DNA of 64,000 bases, taken from Petropleomorpha daqingensis (lineage in GTDB: Bacteria; Actinomycetota; Actinomycetes; Mycobacteriales; Geodermatophilaceae). The notes under the pieces are model-generated. The model was not told the DNA's origin, searched no databases, and saw only the letters and a list, made by a program, of their open reading frames with translations. Location: assembly GCF_013408985.1 (NCBI RefSeq), contig NZ_JACBZT010000001.1:4977197-5041196 (forward strand), given 5' to 3'. Both the position numbers and the translations under genes were made by a program. This document shows, in pieces, positions 44,091 to 55,421 of the stretch (position 1 is the first letter of the stretch; every line of letters starts with the position of its first letter).

Positions 44091-44497
44091 CGCCGCCTGC
44101 TCAGGGCCCGCCCGGAGATCAGCTCGAGCGGCAGGCCGATGTAGCGCCCGCCGTCCTCGAAGGTCCAGGGCGTGAACCCCAGGGCGTCCAGTTCCTTGAT
44201 CTCGACCTCGTCGGTGACCACCCGGCAGGGTGCGACCACGCCCACGCTCCAGCCCTCGCACGCGGCGGGGTCGTAGCTGTCGGCCTCGAAGGCGACCACG
44301 TCGCCTTCGAGGACCCGGACGGACTTGTGCGCCTGGATGCTGCCGAGAACGATCTCGCCCCCGCGCACGGTGCAGTGCACGGGGACGATCTTCGGCAGCC
44401 CGTGGTGGGTGGAGGCGATCCGGCCGAACGCGACGGTCCGGATCAGCCGCTCGCAGGTCGCCTGATCCAGCTCCTCGACTCGGAAGGCACCAGGCAC
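44087..44497 (-). CDS. Pyridoxamine 5'-phosphate oxidase-family protein
   Basis: A 136-residue split-barrel protein of the PPOX/FMN-binding family. RTVAFGRIASTHHGLPKIVPVH and GEIVLGSIQAHKSVRVLEGD correspond to the flavin-binding beta barrel; actinobacterial relatives include F420- or haem-binding proteins and small reductases, so the cofactor is open. GTG 44497 is chosen because the preceding residues do not resemble the family, and CACGCT 6 bases upstream could be the -10 of a leaderless mRNA. It is transcribed in the direction of the hut genes, 25 bases after hutI. Confidence 0.78.
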   Translation of the reverse strand: MPGAFRVEELDQATCERLIRTVAFGRIASTHHGLPKIVPVHCTVRGGEIVLGSIQAHKSVRVLEGDVVAFEADSYDPAACEGWSVGVVAPCRVVTDEVEIKELDALGFTPWTFEDGGRYIGLPLELISGRALSRRR

Positions 44498-44522
44498 CCC
44501 GAAAGCGTGCCCGACCCGGGGA

Positions 44523-45680
44523 CTACACGTCCAGCACCCCGGCCAGCGGTACACCCGGACGGTAGGCCAGGTGCCGGTAGGACGGCGCGTCGAGCACGGC
44601 GAGGTCGGCCCGGCTGCCGAGGGCGAGCCGGCCCACGTCGGTCCGCCGCAGCGCCGCCGCGCCCCCGGCGGTCGCCGCCCACACGGCCTCGGCCGGGGTC
44701 ATGCCCATCTCGCGCACCGCCAGCGCGATGCAGAACGGCAGGGAGGACGTGAAGCAGCTGCCGGGGTTGCAGTCGCTCGCCAGTGCCACGGTCGCGCCGG
44801 CGTCGAGCAGCCGCCGCGCGTCCGGGTAGGGCGAGCGGGTCGAGAACTCCACACCCGGCAGCAGGGTCGCCACCGTGCCGCTCCCGGCCAGGGCCTCGAC
44901 GTCGGCGTCCGCGAGGTGCGTGCAGTGGTCCGCGCTGGCCGCGCCCAGCTCCACGGCCAGCCGCACCCCGGGCCCGGCCGAGAGCTGGTTGGCGTGCACC
45001 CGCAACCCCAGCCCCGCGGCCCGGCCGGCCTCGAGCACCACCCGCGCGGCGTCGCCGTCGAAGGCGTGCGGGGACGCCGGTTCGCAGAAGACGTCGATCC
45101 AGCGGGCGGACGGCGCGCCGGCGGCCAGCATCGGCCCGGTGACCAGCTCGACGTAGGCGTCGGCGCGGCCGGCGTACTCGGTCGGGACGACGTGCGCGCC
45201 GAGGAACGTCGTCTCCGGCGTGACCTCCCGGGCCAGGCGCAGCGCCCGCGCCTCGTCGTCGACGGTGAGCCCGTAGCCGCTCTTGACCTCGACGGTCGTG
45301 GTGCCCTGCGCCCGCATCTCGGCGACCAGCCGGGCCAGGTGCGCGCGCAGCTCGTCGTCGGTGGCCGCGCGGGTCGCGGCCACCGTGGTCGCGATGCCCC
45401 CGCCGTCGTAGGGCGTGCCGGTCATCCGCGCCTCGAACTCCGCCGCCCGGTCGCCGGCGAACACCAGGTGCGCGTGGCTGTCGACGAAGCCGGGCAGCAC
45501 CGCCCGGCCGTCGACGTCGGTCCGGCGGTCGGCGTCCGGTGCGGCGGCAGCGGACCCGACCCAGGCGACGAGGCCGTCCTCGACGACGAGCGCCGCGTCG
45601 TGGACCAGCCCGAGCGGTCCGGAGCCCAGAGCGGGGTCGTTGGTGACCAGCTCCCCGATCCCGGTCACGAGCGTGCTCAC
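44523..45680 (-). CDS. hutI: Imidazolonepropionase
   Basis: A 385-residue amidohydrolase of the histidine-utilisation pathway, hydrolysing 4-imidazolone-5-propanoate to N-formimidoyl-L-glutamate. Metal ligands lie in [15 protein letters not shown], and [40 protein letters not shown] and [10 protein letters not shown] are HutI signatures. The GTG overlaps the hutF stop by four bases, so it closes the hut operon. Its length is slightly shorter than the roughly 400 residues of the Bacillus enzyme. Confidence 0.95.
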   Translation of the reverse strand: MSTLVTGIGELVTNDPALGSGPLGLVHDAALVVEDGLVAWVGSAAAAPDADRRTDVDGRAVLPGFVDSHAHLVFAGDRAAEFEARMTGTPYDGGGIATTVAATRAATDDELRAHLARLVAEMRAQGTTTVEVKSGYGLTVDDEARALRLAREVTPETTFLGAHVVPTEYAGRADAYVELVTGPMLAAGAPSARWIDVFCEPASPHAFDGDAARVVLEAGRAAGLGLRVHANQLSAGPGVRLAVELGAASADHCTHLADADVEALAGSGTVATLLPGVEFSTRSPYPDARRLLDAGATVALASDCNPGSCFTSSLPFCIALAVREMGMTPAEAVWAATAGGAAALRRTDVGRLALGSRADLAVLDAPSYRHLAYRPGVPLAGVLDV

Positions 45681-46993
45681 CGCCACAGCGGCTCCACCGC
45701 CTTGCGCAGCAGCGTGCCGACGTCGCCCAGCACGTGCCGGCCCTCGTCGACCACGACCCGCCCGTCGGCGACGACGGTGGTCACGTCGGCCGCGGTCGCG
45801 GCGAGCACCAGCTGGTCGGGCGCGACCCCGGCGGTCCGCGGCGAGTCGGTCGCGACGGCGACGAGGTCCGCGCGGCAGCCGACCGCGAGCCGCCCGGCGT
45901 CGGTCCAGCCGAGCGCCCGGTGGCCCGCGCCGGTGAGCGCGTCGACCAGCTCGCCGGGCCCGAAGGTGCCGCGGGCGCCGGTGGCCAGCCGCGAGTACGA
46001 CTCGAGCGACCGGGCCTCGGCCAGCAGGTCGGCCTGTGCGTGCGAGTCCGAGCCCACGCAGAGCGGCGAACCGGCGTCGCGGAGCCGCCCGAACGGCCCG
46101 ATCCCGTCGGCGAGCTCCGCCTCGGTGCTCGGGCAAGCGCAGACCGCGGTGCCCGAGCCGCCGAGCAACGCCAGGTCGCCGTCGGTCAGGTGGGTGGCGT
46201 GCACCGCGGTGGTGCCCGGCCCGAGCACGCCGTGCTCGGCCAGCAGCCCGGTCGGCGTGCACCCGTAGAACGCCCGGGCGGCCTCGTTCTCGGCCGGTTG
46301 CTCGGACAGGTGCACGTGCAGCGGCCCGCCGGCCGCGGCCTCGACCACGTCGGCCAGAGCGCCCGCCGGCACCGCCCGCACCGAGTGGACGGCGGCGCCG
46401 ATCAGCAGCCCGGGGCGGGCCGGCAGCGCGGCGACCCGGGCCGCCCAGGCGGCCACGGAGCCGTCGGAGAACCGGCGCTGGACGTCGTCCAACGGCAGGT
46501 GCCCCTCGCCCGAGAGCCCGCCGGCCAGGTAGACGGTGTCGAGCAGGGTCAACCGGATCCCCGCCTCGGCCGCCGCCTGGACCAGCGCCTCGGACATCGC
46601 GTTCGGGTCGGCGTAGGGGCGGCCGGCCGGGTCGTGGTGCAGGTAGGAGAACTCGCCGACGCAGGTGATCCCGGCCAGGGCGAGCTCGGCGAACGCGGCC
46701 CGGGCCAGCGCGAGGTAGGAGTCCGGGTCCAGCCGCGCGGCGACCCGGTACATCGCCTCCCGCCAGGTCCAGAAGGTGCCGGAGCCGGCGGCGGTGCGGC
46801 CGCGCAGCGCGCGGTGGAAGGCGTGCGAGTGCGCGTCGGCGAAGCCGGGCAGGACCAGGCCGCGCAGCCGGACGTCGTCGGCCCCGGGCTCGCGGCGCTC
46901 GACAGCCGTGATCACGCCGCCTGATTCGGTGACGCGGACGCCGTCCGCGACACCTGACGGCAGCCAGGCACGCTCGCACCAGAACGAGCTCAC
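45677..46993 (-). CDS. hutF: Formimidoylglutamate deiminase
   Basis: A 438-residue amidohydrolase that removes ammonia from N-formimidoyl-L-glutamate, giving N-formyl-L-glutamate. [17 protein letters not shown] holds the first metal ligands, and [23 protein letters not shown] and [19 protein letters not shown] hold the others. The presence of HutF instead of HutG-type formiminoglutamase means that the five-step histidine route through formylglutamate is used. The GTG overlaps the preceding amidohydrolase stop (GTGA), and hutI follows with the same overlap. Confidence 0.94.
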   Translation of the reverse strand: MSSFWCERAWLPSGVADGVRVTESGGVITAVERREPGADDVRLRGLVLPGFADAHSHAFHRALRGRTAAGSGTFWTWREAMYRVAARLDPDSYLALARAAFAELALAGITCVGEFSYLHHDPAGRPYADPNAMSEALVQAAAEAGIRLTLLDTVYLAGGLSGEGHLPLDDVQRRFSDGSVAAWAARVAALPARPGLLIGAAVHSVRAVPAGALADVVEAAAGGPLHVHLSEQPAENEAARAFYGCTPTGLLAEHGVLGPGTTAVHATHLTDGDLALLGGSGTAVCACPSTEAELADGIGPFGRLRDAGSPLCVGSDSHAQADLLAEARSLESYSRLATGARGTFGPGELVDALTGAGHRALGWTDAGRLAVGCRADLVAVATDSPRTAGVAPDQLVLAATAADVTTVVADGRVVVDEGRHVLGDVGTLLRKAVEPLWR

Positions 46994-48173
46994 GCGAGCT
47001 CCCGGACCACCCGGGCCAGGGCGTGGACCCCGGCGAGGCAGTCGTCGGCCTCGGCGTGCTCGGCCGGAGAGTGCGAGATCCCGGTCGGGTTGCGCACGAA
47101 CAGCATCGCGGCGGGCACCCCGGCCGCGGCGAGGATGCCGGCGTCGTGCCCGGCGCCGGTGTCCAGCAGCGGCGCCGGCCCGGCGTCGCCGCCGGCGGCC
47201 GCCGCCACCCGGTCGCGCAGCCCGGCCTCGAACGTCGTCGGCGGCACCCACGACTCCTCGACCGGGTCGACCCCGGCCGCCGCACCCACCTCGGCGACCA
47301 GCTCGCGCACCGCCGACACGGGCAGCCCGCGGGCGTCCAGCCAGGCGGTGACCTCCGACGGGATGGCGTTGACCGCGTTCGGCCGGACCACCAGCTTGCC
47401 GACGGTGGCGACGACGTCGTGCCGCCGCGCGGCCTCGCGCGCGGTCTGCACGAGCGCGGCCAGGTCCAGCATCGGGTCGCGGCGGTCCTCGAGCCGGGTC
47501 GTGCCGGCGTGGTCGGCCCGCCCGCGCAGGTCCAGCCGCCACCGCCCGTGCGGCCTGATCCCGGTCGCCACGCCGACCGCCGCGTCGCCGTCCACCAGCC
47601 AGCGGCCCTGCTCGACGTGCAGCTCGACGTACGTGCCGATCCGGGCCAGGGCCTCGTCGTCCCGGCCGACGGAGCCCGGGTCGACGCCGGCCGCGGCCAT
47701 CGCCTCGGCCATGGTCGTGCCGTCGGCGTCGGTCAGGGCGCGTGCCCGGTCGGCGTCGAGGTCGCCGGTGAGCAGCTTGGAGCCGGCGCAGGCGACGCCG
47801 AAGCGCGCGCCCTCCTCGTCGGCGAAGCAGGCGATCCCGAGCGGCCGCTCCGGGCGATGACCGTCCGAGCGCAGCAGGTCGACCGCCGCGAACGCGGACA
47901 CGATGCCGAGCGGCCCGTCGAAGGCGCCGCCGTCGGGCACCGAGTCGAGGTGGCTGCCGAGCACCAGGCCGGGGCCGTCGGCGTCCGGGTCGCCGTCCCA
48001 GGCCCAGAGGTTGCCGACCCGGTCGGAGATCACCGTCATCGAGCGGCGCGCGGCCTCGCCGCGGAACCACTCGCGCAGCGCGCCGTCCTCCCGGGTCCAG
48101 GCGAACCTCCGGTAGCCGCCGGACGGCGCCCGGCCGACGTCCCCGAGGTCGTCCCACATGCCGGGGAAGGAGC

Positions 48174-48177
<4 letters not shown>
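46990..48177 (-). CDS. M20 amidohydrolase (allantoate/N-carbamoyl-amino-acid hydrolase type)
   Basis: A 395-residue metallopeptidase-fold hydrolase of the AllC/hydantoinase-carbamoylase family. [44 protein letters not shown] and [11 protein letters not shown] carry the metal ligands and catalytic residues. It lies inside the hut operon between hutU and hutF with four-base overlaps on both sides. No classical HutG N-formylglutamate deformylase is present, so this enzyme is the best candidate for hydrolysing N-formylglutamate, a close analogue of N-carbamoyl amino acids. That is inference. Confidence 0.9.
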
Positions 48178-49832
<1,655 letters not shown>

Positions 49833-49843
49833 GGGGTTCTCCT

Positions 49844-51379
49844 TCACTGCAGGTCCACCGGGACGGCGGCGAGCAGGCCGCCGTCCCGGACGAGGGTGGT
49901 GACGGTCTCGAGGTCGGGAGCGAGGTGGGCGTCGGGTCCCGGGCCGGCGACGCCGGCCGCGCGGACGGCGTCCCGCACCGCACCGGTGGCTGGCGAGGGC
50001 GCCAGCGGGGCGCGCAGGTCGATCGCGCGGGCGGCGGTCAGCACCTCGACGGCGAGCACGCGGGCCAGGCCGTCGACGGCGCGGCGCAGCTTGCGGGCGG
50101 CGGCCCAGCCCATCGAGACGTGGTCCTCCTGCATGGCCGAGGAGGGGATGGAGTCGACGCTGGCCGGGACGGCGAGCCGCTTGAGCTCGCTGACGATCCC
50201 GGCCGCCGTGTACTGGGCGATCATCAGGCCGGAGTCGACACCGGGCTCGGCGGCGAGGAACGGCGGCAGCCCGTTGCTGCGGGCCTTGTCGAGGAACCGG
50301 TCGGTGCGCCGCTCGCTCATGCCGGCCACGTCGGCGACGGCGATCGCCAGGAAGTCGAGCACGTAGCCGACGGGCGCGCCGTGGAAGTTGCCGTTGGACT
50401 CCACCCGCCCGTCGACGGTGACCACCGGGTTGTCGATCGCCGCGGCCAGCTCCCGCTCGGCGACCGACGCAGCGTGGTCGACGGTGTCGCGGGCGGCGCC
50501 GTGCACCTGGGGTGCGCAGCGCAGCGAGTAGGCGTCCTGCACGCGGGTGCACTCCGGCCCGCGATGGCTGGCCATGATCCCGCTGCCGGCCAGCAGCGCA
50601 CGCAGGTTGGCCGCCGAGGCCGCCTGACCGGGGTGCGGGCGCAGCCGCTGCAGGTCGGCGGCGAAGACGGCGTCGGTGCCCAGCAGCGCCTCGACGCTCA
50701 TCGCGGCCGCGACGTCGGCGACGGCGAGCAGCCGGCGGAGGTCCGCGAGCGCCAGCAGCAGCATGCCGAGCATGCCGTCGGTGCCGTTGACCAGTGCCAG
50801 CCCCTCCTTCTCGGCCAGCTGCACCGGCGCGAGCCCGGCGGCGGCCAGCGCCTCGGCGGCGGGCAGCAGCCGGCCGGAGGCGTCGCGGACGTCGCCCTCC
50901 CCCATCAGCGCCAGCGCGACGTGGGCCAGCGGCGCCAGGTCCCCGGAACAGCCGAGCGAGCCGTACTCGTGCACCACGGGGGTGATCCCGGCGTCGAGCA
51001 GCGCGGCGTAGGCGAGCGCGGTCTCGGGGCGGGCGCCGGTGCGGCCGGTCGCCAGGGTGGACAGGCGCAGCAGCATGAGCGCGCGCACGACCTCGCGCTC
51101 GACCTCCGGGCCGGCGCCGGCGGCGTGCGAGCGGATCAGGCTGCGCTGCAGCTGGGCCCGGCGGTCGGCCGGGATGTGCGTGGTGGCCAGCGCGCCGAAG
51201 CCGGTCGAGATGCCGTAGTGCGGCACCGGGTCGTCGGCCAGGGCGTCGACGACCTTGCGGCTCTCGGCGAGCGCGGCCAGCGCGTCGCCGCCCAGGCGGA
51301 CCCCCGCCCCCTCACGGGCGACCCGGACGACGTCCTCGGGCGACAGCGGACCGGCGCCGACGACCACCGTGGTGCTCAT
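49844..51379 (-). CDS. hutH: Histidine ammonia-lyase
   Basis: A 511-residue histidine ammonia-lyase, first enzyme of histidine catabolism (histidine to urocanate plus ammonia). The MIO prosthetic group would form from Cys144-Ser145-Gly146 in [14 protein letters not shown]; Cys in place of the usual Ala is allowed in the family pattern. HYGISTGFG carries the catalytic Tyr55, and [10 protein letters not shown] and [10 protein letters not shown] are conserved. ATG 51379 is preferred over ATG 51388, nine bases earlier. It starts the hut operon and is divergent from the IclR regulator, with a palindromic operator between. Confidence 0.95.
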   Translation of the reverse strand: MSTTVVVGAGPLSPEDVVRVAREGAGVRLGGDALAALAESRKVVDALADDPVPHYGISTGFGALATTHIPADRRAQLQRSLIRSHAAGAGPEVEREVVRALMLLRLSTLATGRTGARPETALAYAALLDAGITPVVHEYGSLGCSGDLAPLAHVALALMGEGDVRDASGRLLPAAEALAAAGLAPVQLAEKEGLALVNGTDGMLGMLLLALADLRRLLAVADVAAAMSVEALLGTDAVFAADLQRLRPHPGQAASAANLRALLAGSGIMASHRGPECTRVQDAYSLRCAPQVHGAARDTVDHAASVAERELAAAIDNPVVTVDGRVESNGNFHGAPVGYVLDFLAIAVADVAGMSERRTDRFLDKARSNGLPPFLAAEPGVDSGLMIAQYTAAGIVSELKRLAVPASVDSIPSSAMQEDHVSMGWAAARKLRRAVDGLARVLAVEVLTAARAIDLRAPLAPSPATGAVRDAVRAAGVAGPGPDAHLAPDLETVTTLVRDGGLLAAVPVDLQ

Positions 51380-51433
51380 GCGCCTCATGGCACACCCGCC
51401 CCCACCTCGCTGGGGAGGTCCTCCGGTCGAGCA

Positions 51434-51480
51434 CTGTCCGGGATCCGGGACTGTCCGGCATCCCGGACAGCGCCTATCGT
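51434..51480. promoter_or_regulatory. Predicted IclR (HutR) operator and iclR promoter
   Basis: CTGTCCGGGAT (51434-51444) and ATCCCGGACAG (51460-51470) are perfect 11-bp inverted arms 15 bases apart. A direct repeat CTGTCCGGSATCC also occurs at 51434-51446 and 51451-51463, so there are three half sites. TATCGT (51475-51480) lies 8 bases before GTG 51489 as a leaderless -10 for iclR. A regulator bound here could control both hutH and its own gene. Confidence 0.7.
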
Positions 51481-51488
51481 CCCCCGTC

Positions 51489-52274
51489 GTGGAGAGCCTC
51501 CGCCGGGCGCGACCCGGCGTGCCGGCCGCGCGGCAGGCGCTGGACCTGCTGCAGGCGCTGGCCCGTGCGCCCGGGCCGGTGCCGGCGGCCGCGCTGGCCC
51601 GCGACCTCGGGCTCCCGCGCTCCACGACCTACGCCCTGCTGGGCGAGCTGGAGGGCGCGGGCTTCGTCGTCCACCTGCCCGAGGAGCGCCGCTACGGCCT
51701 CGGGGTGGGTGCGTTCGAGATCGGGACGGCGTACCTGCGCCAGGAGCCGCTCGCCCGCCTGGCCCGCCCGGTGCTCGGGCGGCTGGTCGAGGCGGTCGGA
51801 CAGTCGGCGCACCTGGCGGTGCTGCACGGGCGGGAGGTGCTCTACGTCGTCGAGGAGCGGGCGCCGGGCCGGCCGCGGCTGGTCACCGACGTCGGCGTCC
51901 GGCTGCCCGCGCAGCTGACCGCGAGCGGGCGGGCGGTGCTGGCCGGGCTCTCGGCCGCGCAGGTGCGCGCGCTGTTCCCCGACGCGTCGGCGTTCGTCGA
52001 CCGGCACGGCGCCGGACCGCGCACGCCGACCCAGCTCGGCCGGCTGCTCGCCACCGCCCGGGCCGCCGGCTACGCCACCGAGGACGGCGAGGTCACCCCC
52101 GGCCTGGCCTCGGTCGCCGCCGCCGTGCACGACCACACCGGCCACCCGGTCGCGGGCGCGGCCGTCACGTTCCCGGCCGGGGACGTCGACGAGGCCGCCC
52201 GCCGGCAGCTGGCCCGCCGGGTGACCGCGGCCGCCGGCGAGCTGACCCGGCGGATCGGTGGCCTGGCGCCGTGA
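51489..52274 (+). CDS. IclR-family regulator of the hut operon
   Basis: A 261-residue IclR-family protein: N-terminal winged helix (about residues 12-75, ALARDLGLPRSTTYALLGEL) and C-terminal effector-binding domain (GRPRLVTDVGVRLPAQLTASG, LASVAAAVHDHTGHPVAGA). Its position divergent from hutH makes control by urocanate or a related intermediate likely; IclR-type regulators of hut genes are common in actinobacteria. GTG 51489 is selected because TATCGT stands 8 bases upstream and longer frames lack conserved sequence. Its stop overlaps the following acetyltransferase gene by four bases. Confidence 0.88.
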   Translation: MESLRRARPGVPAARQALDLLQALARAPGPVPAAALARDLGLPRSTTYALLGELEGAGFVVHLPEERRYGLGVGAFEIGTAYLRQEPLARLARPVLGRLVEAVGQSAHLAVLHGREVLYVVEERAPGRPRLVTDVGVRLPAQLTASGRAVLAGLSAAQVRALFPDASAFVDRHGAGPRTPTQLGRLLATARAAGYATEDGEVTPGLASVAAAVHDHTGHPVAGAAVTFPAGDVDEAARRQLARRVTAAAGELTRRIGGLAP

Positions 52275-52846
52275 CCCACGTGGAGGTCCGGGACGCGACG
52301 GCCGAGCGCTGGGACGACGTCGTCGCCGTCTTCGAGGGGCCGGGCGATCCGGGGAGGTGCTGGTGCCAGTGGTTCTTCCGCGGAGGGCAGGCCGACACCG
52401 AGCACGCCGCGGGCAACCGGTCGGCCCTGTGCGACCAGGTGCGCGGCGGCCCACCGCCCGGCGTGCTCGGCTACCTCGACGGCGTGCCGAGCGGCTGGGC
52501 CGCCGTGGCCGCCCGGCCCGGCTACACCCGGCTGACCAACGGGCAGCTGCTGCGCGGAGCGGAGGACCTGGAGGACCCGGCGGTGTGGTCGGTGACCTGC
52601 TTCGTCGTCCGCCGCCCCGCCCGGCGCAGCGGGCTCGCGTCGGCCCTGCTGGCCGGCGCCGTCGACCTCGCCCGCCGCGGTGGGGCGAGCGAGGTCGAGG
52701 GCTATCCGGTCGACCTCGCCGTCCGGGGCCGGACCAGCGCGGCCGAGCTGTACCACGGACCGCTGTCGGTGTTCCTGCGTGCCGGGTTCACCGAGGTGGC
52801 CCGCCCGCAGCCGGCGCGGCCCGTCGTCCGGCTGCGGCTGGGCTGA
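52271..52846 (+). CDS. GNAT-family N-acetyltransferase
   Basis: A 191-residue Gcn5-related acetyltransferase-fold protein. VWSVTCFVVRRPARRSGLAS contains the beta4 strand and the acetyl-CoA pyrophosphate loop (RRSGLA), followed by the helix LLAGAVDLARRGGASEVEGYP and the end SVFLRAGFTEVAR. The N-terminal part has the CWCQWFF segment seen in a subgroup of actinobacterial GNATs. The substrate is unknown. The GTG overlaps the IclR stop (GTGA), so it is cotranscribed with the hut regulator. It abuts the convergent SDR gene with no bases between stops (TGATCA). Confidence 0.85.
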   Translation: MTHVEVRDATAERWDDVVAVFEGPGDPGRCWCQWFFRGGQADTEHAAGNRSALCDQVRGGPPPGVLGYLDGVPSGWAAVAARPGYTRLTNGQLLRGAEDLEDPAVWSVTCFVVRRPARRSGLASALLAGAVDLARRGGASEVEGYPVDLAVRGRTSAAELYHGPLSVFLRAGFTEVARPQPARPVVRLRLG

Positions 52847-53785
52847 TCAGCCGACGAGCCCCCGGGAGACGTCCCAGAGGCGGGCGGCGGACTCGGGGTC
52901 GAGCGCGTAGTCCGCGACGCCGCTGTAGGTGCCCTCGCGGTGCGGCTCGGCCTCGTTGCAGTCCTCGAAGTAGCGCCCGCCGACGCCGTCGACCAGCGGC
53001 GAGGCGGCCAGCAGCGCCGAGGTCGCCGCACCCTGCTGCGGGGTCTTCCACCCCGGCCCCTCCGCCGCCCGGACCTGCATCCGGGCCAGCTCGTCGGTGG
53101 AGAGGTGGCGCTGGAGGTTGGTGCGGATCCCGCCCGGGTTCAGGGCGTTGACGGTGATCCCGTGGTCGGCCCAGCGCCGCTGCGCCTCGACGGCGAAGAG
53201 CACGTTCGCCGTCTTCGACTGCCCGTAGGCCAGCCACGGGTCGTAGGGCCGGGCGCGGAAGTGCAGGTCGTCGAGGACGACGTCGGACCGCAGGTGCGCG
53301 GTCGAGCTCACGGAGACGACCCGCGCCCCCTCGCTGCCGGCCAGCGTGGGGTGCAGGCCGGTGGCCAGCGCGAAGTGGCCGAGGTGGTTGGTGGCGAACT
53401 GCAGCTCGTAACCCTGGCGGGTGCGCCGCAGCGGGGCGGCCATGACGCCGGCGTTGAGCACCAGCGCGTGCAGCGGGCCGCTCCAGATGTCGAGGAAGGT
53501 CCTGATCGAGCGGGGCTCGGTGAGGTCGAGCGGCAGCACCCGCAGCCACGGGTTGCCGGTGCTCTCGAGGATCTCGCGTGCGGCGCGCTGGCCGGCGGCC
53601 TGGTCGCGGACGGCGAGGGTGACCTCGGCGCCGGCCCCGGCGAGGGCACGGGCGGTCTCCAGGCCGATGCCGGAGGCGGCGCCGGTGACGATGGCGCGGC
53701 GGCCGCGGAGGTCGACGCCGGCGAGGACGTCGGCGGCGGTGGAACGTGCGTCGAAGGGGGTGGTGAGACGGGTGATGGTGGTCAT
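52847..53785 (-). CDS. Short-chain dehydrogenase/reductase
   Basis: A 312-residue SDR of the retinol-dehydrogenase-like/light-dependent protochlorophyllide-reductase-like group. The cofactor motif TGAASGIG, NAGVM, catalytic Ser in VVSVSSTAHL and YGQSK (YxxxK) are intact, so it should be an active NAD(P)H-dependent oxidoreductase. The substrate is unknown. AGAGGGGACAAGCC precedes the ATG. It is divergent from the TetR gene with two palindromic sites in the gap and is the likely target of that repressor. Confidence 0.9.
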   Translation of the reverse strand: MTTITRLTTPFDARSTAADVLAGVDLRGRRAIVTGAASGIGLETARALAGAGAEVTLAVRDQAAGQRAAREILESTGNPWLRVLPLDLTEPRSIRTFLDIWSGPLHALVLNAGVMAAPLRRTRQGYELQFATNHLGHFALATGLHPTLAGSEGARVVSVSSTAHLRSDVVLDDLHFRARPYDPWLAYGQSKTANVLFAVEAQRRWADHGITVNALNPGGIRTNLQRHLSTDELARMQVRAAEGPGWKTPQQGAATSALLAASPLVDGVGGRYFEDCNEAEPHREGTYSGVADYALDPESAARLWDVSRGLVG

Positions 53786-53842
53786 GTGGCTTGTCCCCTC
53801 TTCGGGTGGACGGATCGGACCCGCAGGTCCGTAGAATTGCGG

Positions 53843-53891
53843 ACCGGAGGCGCCTCCGGTACGTGTGGAACACTATCCGGAGGAACCTCCG
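53843..53891. promoter_or_regulatory. Two TetR operator palindromes
   Basis: ACCGGAGGCGCCTCCGGT (53843-53860) is an 18-bp perfect palindrome, and CGGAGGAACCTCCG (53878-53891) repeats its core CGGAGG-N2-CCTCCG. Their centres are 33 bases apart, about three helical turns. They lie in the divergent gap between the SDR gene and the TetR gene and flank an AT-richer CACTAT segment that could be the tetR -10. Confidence 0.7.
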
Positions 53892-53918
53892 CTTCGCAAC
53901 CCCGAGGAGGGATCGACC

Positions 53919-54500
53919 GTGCCGCCGACCGGAGAGCGGACGCTGCGCGCCGACGCGCAGCGCAACCGCGACCGCCTGCTGGAGGTCGCCGCCCGCGCGT
54001 TCGCCGCCGGGGACGACCCGACGCTGGAGGCGATCGCCCGCGAGGCAGGGGTCGGCATCGGGACGCTCTACCGCCACTTCCCCACCCGCGAGGCACTCGT
54101 CGAGGCGGCCTACCGCAACGAGCTGGCCCGCCTGTGCGACGCCGCCGCGGACCTGCTGGCCACGACGGACCCCGCCCGCGCGCTGCGGCTCTGGATGGAC
54201 CGCTTCGTCGACTACATGACCACCAAGCGCGGCATGAAGGGGGCGCTGCACGCGGTCGTGGCCTCGGGGGGCAACCCCTTCGCGCACAGCCGCGATCGCA
54301 TGGTGGAGGCCCTCGACGTGCTGCTCCGCGCCGGAGCGGAGGCAGGCACGCTCCGCCCGGACGCCGACGCGACCGACCTCCTGGCCGGCCTGTCCGGCGT
54401 CTCCCTGGCCGCCGGCGATCCGGCGCAGCGGGCCCAGGCGGGCCGCCTGCTCGACCTCCTCGTCGACGGCCTGCGGTTCGGCACCCGGCAGTCCCCCTGA
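53919..54500 (+). CDS. TetR-family transcriptional regulator
   Basis: A 193-residue repressor-type protein. The N-terminal helix-turn-helix (about residues 10-58) has RNRDRLLEVAARAFAAGDDP, then IAREAGVGIGTLYRHFPTRE; a helical ligand domain with a C-terminal TetR_C-like region follows. GAGGAGG stands 9 bases before GTG 53919, and an in-frame ATG at 53865 would place the operator inside the coding region. It should repress the divergent SDR gene and itself through the twin palindromes. The ligand is unknown. Confidence 0.88.
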   Translation: MPPTGERTLRADAQRNRDRLLEVAARAFAAGDDPTLEAIAREAGVGIGTLYRHFPTREALVEAAYRNELARLCDAAADLLATTDPARALRLWMDRFVDYMTTKRGMKGALHAVVASGGNPFAHSRDRMVEALDVLLRAGAEAGTLRPDADATDLLAGLSGVSLAAGDPAQRAQAGRLLDLLVDGLRFGTRQSP

Positions 54501-54548
54501 TCGGCGCGGGTCCCCCGCTCGGGGCTGTCTTTCGGCCGCCCCGGCTCC

Positions 54549-54554
54549 TACGGT
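54549..54554 (+). promoter_or_regulatory. -10 hexamer TACGGT before the MEDS-STAS gene
   Basis: TACGGT lies 6 bases before GTG 54561, and no Shine-Dalgarno is present, indicating a leaderless mRNA. No good -35 is visible. Confidence 0.5.
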
Positions 54555-54560
54555 GATCAG

Positions 54561-55421
54561 GTGCGTGCCGCCGGACTGCTGACCGACCCTGCGGGGGCGG
54601 TCCAGGCCGACCACGTGTGCTGGGTCTACGACGACGACGAGGACTTCGTCGACGTCGCCCGCCGCTACCTCGAGGAAGGCCTGGCCCGCGGCGAGCGGCT
54701 GCTCTACGTCGGCGAGCCGCATCCCGCCGACCTGGCCACCGACGACGGCCCGCTGGCCGACGTCGAGGCGCTGATCGCCCGCGGCACGCTGCAGGTGCTC
54801 GACCTGCGGGCGGGGTACGAGGGGTCGGGCTCCTTCACGCCCGCCGTGCAGCTCGCCTTCTACGAGACCGCCACCGCCGACGCGCGCGCCGCGGGCTACA
54901 CGGGGCTGTGCGTCGTCGCCGAGATCAGCGGCCTGGCCGCCGACCGCGAACGCCGGCCGGCCCTGGTCCGCTGGGAGCACCTGGCCGACGACTTCATGGC
55001 CTCCGGCTCGGGCATGCGGGCCCTCTGCGCCTACCGCAGCGAGCTGGGCCGCCAGGCGCTCACCGACGTCGCGTCGGTGCACCCCCTGGTGCACGACGCC
55101 GCCGGCGGGCCGCCGTTCCGCGCCTGGTTCGAGGGCGAGGCGATCACGCTCGCCGGCGCTCTGGACACCTTCGGCGCCGACCGGCTCGAGCGGGTGCTCA
55201 CCGGCACGCACGTCGCCCGGCCGACCGTGACGCTCGACCTCTCGCAGGTCGAGTTCGTCGACGTCGGCGGCGCCCGGGCGATCGCCCGCTGGGCACGCCT
55301 GCTGCAGGAGCGCGGCTCGGTGCTGGAGCTGGCCGGTACGTCCCGGGTGTTCCGCAGGATGTGGCGGATCTGCGACTTCGACGCCTGCGCCGAGGTGTCG
55401 TTCCGGGAGCCGCCTACGTGA
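54561..55421 (+). CDS. MEDS-STAS signalling protein
   Basis: A 286-residue protein combining an N-terminal MEDS (DcmR-like sensory) domain (about residues 15-170, beginning DHVCWVYDDDEDFVDVARRYL) with a C-terminal STAS domain (about 195-283). The antagonist loop reads VEFVDVGGARAIA: both Ser positions of the SpoIIAA loop (DSSG) are Val and Gly, so ordinary phosphorylation control is unlikely. It overlaps the following MEDS-HATPase gene by four bases (GTGA), suggesting that the two products interact directly. Confidence 0.82.
   Translation: MRAAGLLTDPAGAVQADHVCWVYDDDEDFVDVARRYLEEGLARGERLLYVGEPHPADLATDDGPLADVEALIARGTLQVLDLRAGYEGSGSFTPAVQLAFYETATADARAAGYTGLCVVAEISGLAADRERRPALVRWEHLADDFMASGSGMRALCAYRSELGRQALTDVASVHPLVHDAAGGPPFRAWFEGEAITLAGALDTFGADRLERVLTGTHVARPTVTLDLSQVEFVDVGGARAIARWARLLQERGSVLELAGTSRVFRRMWRICDFDACAEVSFREPPT

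Noticed and set aside
44498-44554. Upstream extension of the PPOX-family protein
   Set aside because: The added residues ([12 protein letters not shown] and so on) overlap the end of hutI, do not resemble the family, and include no start with a ribosome-binding site.
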